The notes under the pieces: model-generated
Databases searched by the model: none
Told to the model about the DNA's origin: nothing
What the model saw: only the letters and a program-made list of their open reading frames with translations
Assembly (NCBI GenBank): GCA_029939785.1
Contig: JAOZSG010000088.1
Location: 3,371 to 10,938, forward strand
Length of the DNA: 7,568 bases
Source of the DNA: Fidelibacterota bacterium
Lineage (GTDB): Bacteria; Fidelibacterota; UBA2242; JAFGTP01
Direction of reading: 5' to 3'
Program-made: the position numbers and the translations under genes
Part shown: piece by piece, positions 6,510 through 7,568 of the stretch
Numbering within the stretch: position 1 is the stretch's first letter
Layout of the letters: each line of letters begins with the position of its first letter

Positions 6510-6567
6510 GAAATAAAAATATTTTTTCTAGTTTTTTTAGTTTCAACTATATTACTTATATTTAATT

Positions 6568-6597
6568 TTGACATATATTATTTTACATACTTATTTG
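6568..6597 (+). promoter_or_regulatory. Candidate promoter of the TtcA-like gene
   Basis: A perfect TTGACA -35 box (6568-6573) is followed after 17-18 bases by TTATTTG (6591-6597), a poor TATAAT match that resembles the end of the Bacteroidota -7 element. The start would be near 6603, with an AAGGA ribosome site (6612-6616) and the GTG at 6623. The rest of 6445-6622 shows no convincing gene. Confidence 0.4.
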
Positions 6598-6611
6598 CAA
6601 CCAAAAAATAT

Positions 6612-6616
6612 AAGGA
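6612..6616 (+). promoter_or_regulatory. Ribosome binding site of the TtcA-like gene
   Basis: AAGGA lies six bases before the GTG at 6623. It supports this non-ATG start, since the next in-frame Met is residue 37, after the ATP-binding loop. Confidence 0.6.
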
Positions 6617-6622
6617 TATCAA

Positions 6623-7318
6623 GTGGCAACAATTCAATCAGCATTTTATAATTCAATCAATAAGCATAATTTAGTAAAACCCGATCAAAAAATCCTACTT
6701 GCTGTATCAGGAGGAATTGACAGTTTGATTATGACAATATTGTTTAATGAATATAACAAAGCATTAAACAATTCATTGGATTTACAGGCAGTGTATATAA
6801 AAATACAACAGGTTACAATTGAGGATCAAAGAATCAATCAAATTCAAAAATACTTACATGAGTGGAATATTCCATTTCAAATTATCAATGGATCTGTATC
6901 CGATGATGTTAAGTTCAGGTGTTATGCCTGTGCAAAAGAACGCCGGAAGCAATTATGTATTTATTCAGATAAAAATAATTTCGATGCAATATCACTTGGA
7001 CATATACTTGATGATTATTTGGAAACAGGATTGATGAATATGATTTTTCATGGTCAATTGGAATCCATTAAACCAAAAGATACAATGTTTAACGGAACAA
7101 TAACAATTCTACGACCTTTGCTTCCAATTTACAAAAGTAAAATAATTCAGTATGCTGATTCTATAAAAATAGAATTAAGCAAACATGATTGTATGTTTGA
7201 AGAAAACAATAAAAGAAATGAAATAAGAAAGATGATAAAGCAACTAAGCATATTAAACAAAGGCTATAAAAGTAATCTTCGAAAAATCATTAATAAATGG
7301 AATAATTACGAAATATAA
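6623..7318 (+). CDS. TtcA/TilS-family PP-loop ATPase, probable Fe-S-dependent tRNA thiolation enzyme
   Basis: This 231-residue protein belongs to the PP-loop (N-type ATP pyrophosphatase) family, whose members adenylate a tRNA base before modifying it. The ATP-binding loop is SGGIDS (29-34). Further TtcA-like signatures follow in order: CYAC (Cys100, Cys103) followed by KERRKQL, LGHILDDYLET (125-135), LMNM.F.G (137-144), LRPL (163-166) and YADS (177-180). A third cysteine, Cys190, lies where TtcA has its second cysteine motif. E. coli TtcA binds its [4Fe-4S] cluster through three cysteines, so the set is compatible with that chemistry. The protein is shorter than E. coli TtcA (about 311 residues) and has no TilS C-terminal domain, so 2-thiocytidine-32 synthesis is plausible but unproven; another base or tRNA is possible. 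The start is GTG with AAGGA six bases upstream. It is monocistronic, divergent from tRNA-Asp, and ends before a strong terminator. Confidence 0.87.
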   Translation: MATIQSAFYNSINKHNLVKPDQKILLAVSGGIDSLIMTILFNEYNKALNNSLDLQAVYIKIQQVTIEDQRINQIQKYLHEWNIPFQIINGSVSDDVKFRCYACAKERRKQLCIYSDKNNFDAISLGHILDDYLETGLMNMIFHGQLESIKPKDTMFNGTITILRPLLPIYKSKIIQYADSIKIELSKHDCMFEENNKRNEIRKMIKQLSILNKGYKSNLRKIINKWNNYEI

Positions 7319-7382
7319 AATATCGCTTAAAACATTCAGAACTCTGGATTTGGCGTAAACAATTGTCTTGGTTTTGATAGAA

Positions 7383-7454
7383 TAGTACCGTACCTAAAGG
7401 TACGGGTTTTTGAGTGGCTAAATGTTATTACAAATAGAGTCGCCACGCTGTGGC
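7383..7454. repeat. Two-hairpin intergenic palindromic element (candidate interspersed repeat)
   Basis: Two inverted repeats lie in gene-free DNA: CCGTACC/GGTACGG (7388-7405) and GCCAC/GTGGC (7442-7454, loop GCT). They are joined by about 36 bases including ATGTTATTACAAATAG. I recall similar hairpin-linker-hairpin sequences scattered in intergenic regions of FCB genomes, but only one copy is in this window, so multi-copy status cannot be shown here. Confidence 0.4.
7388..7411 (+). terminator. Strong intrinsic terminator after the TtcA-like gene
   Basis: A perfect 7-bp stem, CCGTACC with GGTACGG, closes on the loop TAAA and is followed by GTTTTT. It lies 70 bases after the stop of the PP-loop gene. 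The T-run is only on the plus strand, so it works in that direction. The hairpin may also be part of the repeat element described next to it. Confidence 0.75.
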
Positions 7455-7494
7455 TGAAATCAATTACTGATTACCAATTAGCAAACATATTCAA

Positions 7495-7510
7495 AATATC
7501 CAATATCCAA
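7495..7510. repeat. Short tandem repeat AATATCC x2 in gene-free tail
   Basis: AATATCC occurs twice in tandem and is followed by AA, then CAAGGAATTTCC. Sequence of this kind (CCAATATCCAACAAGGAAT...) is, from memory, a frequent intergenic motif in Bacteroidota-like genomes, sometimes near four-helix-bundle genes. No reading frame in 7412-7568 has start and RBS support. Confidence 0.4.
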
Positions 7511-7568
7511 CAAGGAATTTCCACAGGGATGAAGGAAAAATGTTTATTCATTGATTGGTCTCTTTGAA

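Noticed and set aside
6456..6674. Plus-strand 72-codon hydrophobic frame beside the tRNA
   Set aside because: It has no Shine-Dalgarno sequence, it covers the tRNA promoter and the TtcA-like promoter and RBS, and its end overlaps the PP-loop gene in another phase. Its Phe/Ile/Lys/Tyr-rich composition is what AT-rich noncoding DNA gives.
7515..7568. Short plus-strand ATG frames near the right edge (for example ATGAAGGAAAAATG)
   Set aside because: Both frames stop within about 11 codons (TGA), so no gene entering from this edge is supported.
1..7568. CRISPR array, insertion sequence, integrase or phage gene
   Set aside because: No regularly spaced repeats, transposase or integrase motifs, or terminal inverted repeats with target duplication were seen. 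Nothing indicates integration at the tRNA gene.

Overview
The window is strongly AT-rich, with mostly short intergenic gaps. It looks like part of a bacterial chromosome. Several features suggest the Fibrobacteres-Chlorobi-Bacteroidetes (FCB) superphylum: the kinase–TM–TolB/FlgO-like–TPR protein style, a tRNA-Asp gene without encoded CCA, a promoter matching both sigma-70 and the Bacteroidota TTG/TAnnTTTG pattern, and repeats at the right end of a type I recall from that group. This placement is an inference; no marker gene in the window fixes the phylum.

Left and centre, minus strand (about 6248 down to 1): a signalling cluster read right to left. It runs: PP2C-type Ser/Thr phosphatase; a 121-133 bp gap; GHKL anti-sigma-factor kinase (RsbW/SpoIIAB-like); STAS antagonist (RsbV/SpoIIAA-like); GAF-SpoIIE phosphatase (RsbU-like); a 1004-residue transmembrane Hanks kinase with a C-terminal TPR region; and the first 37 codons of a membrane protein cut by the window edge. 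The four genes from RsbW to the kinase are 18-40 bp apart and probably form one operon. Together they hold every part of a partner-switching circuit except its output (sigma factor or other target). They add a second, Hanks-type kinase/PP2C pair. Two members begin with TTG, and key residues differ from the textbook sequence in the kinase-switch protein (G1-box Asn for Asp) and the STAS protein (Thr at the phospho-acceptor site).

Middle right (6249-6622): a tRNA-Asp(GUC) gene on the minus strand with its own promoter and a hairpin/T-run terminator. The terminator separates it from the PP2C gene, which has its own candidate promoter. A divergent promoter with a perfect TTGACA box serves the plus-strand gene.

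Right (6623-7568): a short TtcA/TilS-family PP-loop protein with three cysteines suited to an Fe-S cluster, followed by a strong intrinsic terminator. The last about 160 bp hold no gene but contain a second hairpin and a tandem AATATCC repeat, and look like interspersed intergenic repeat DNA.
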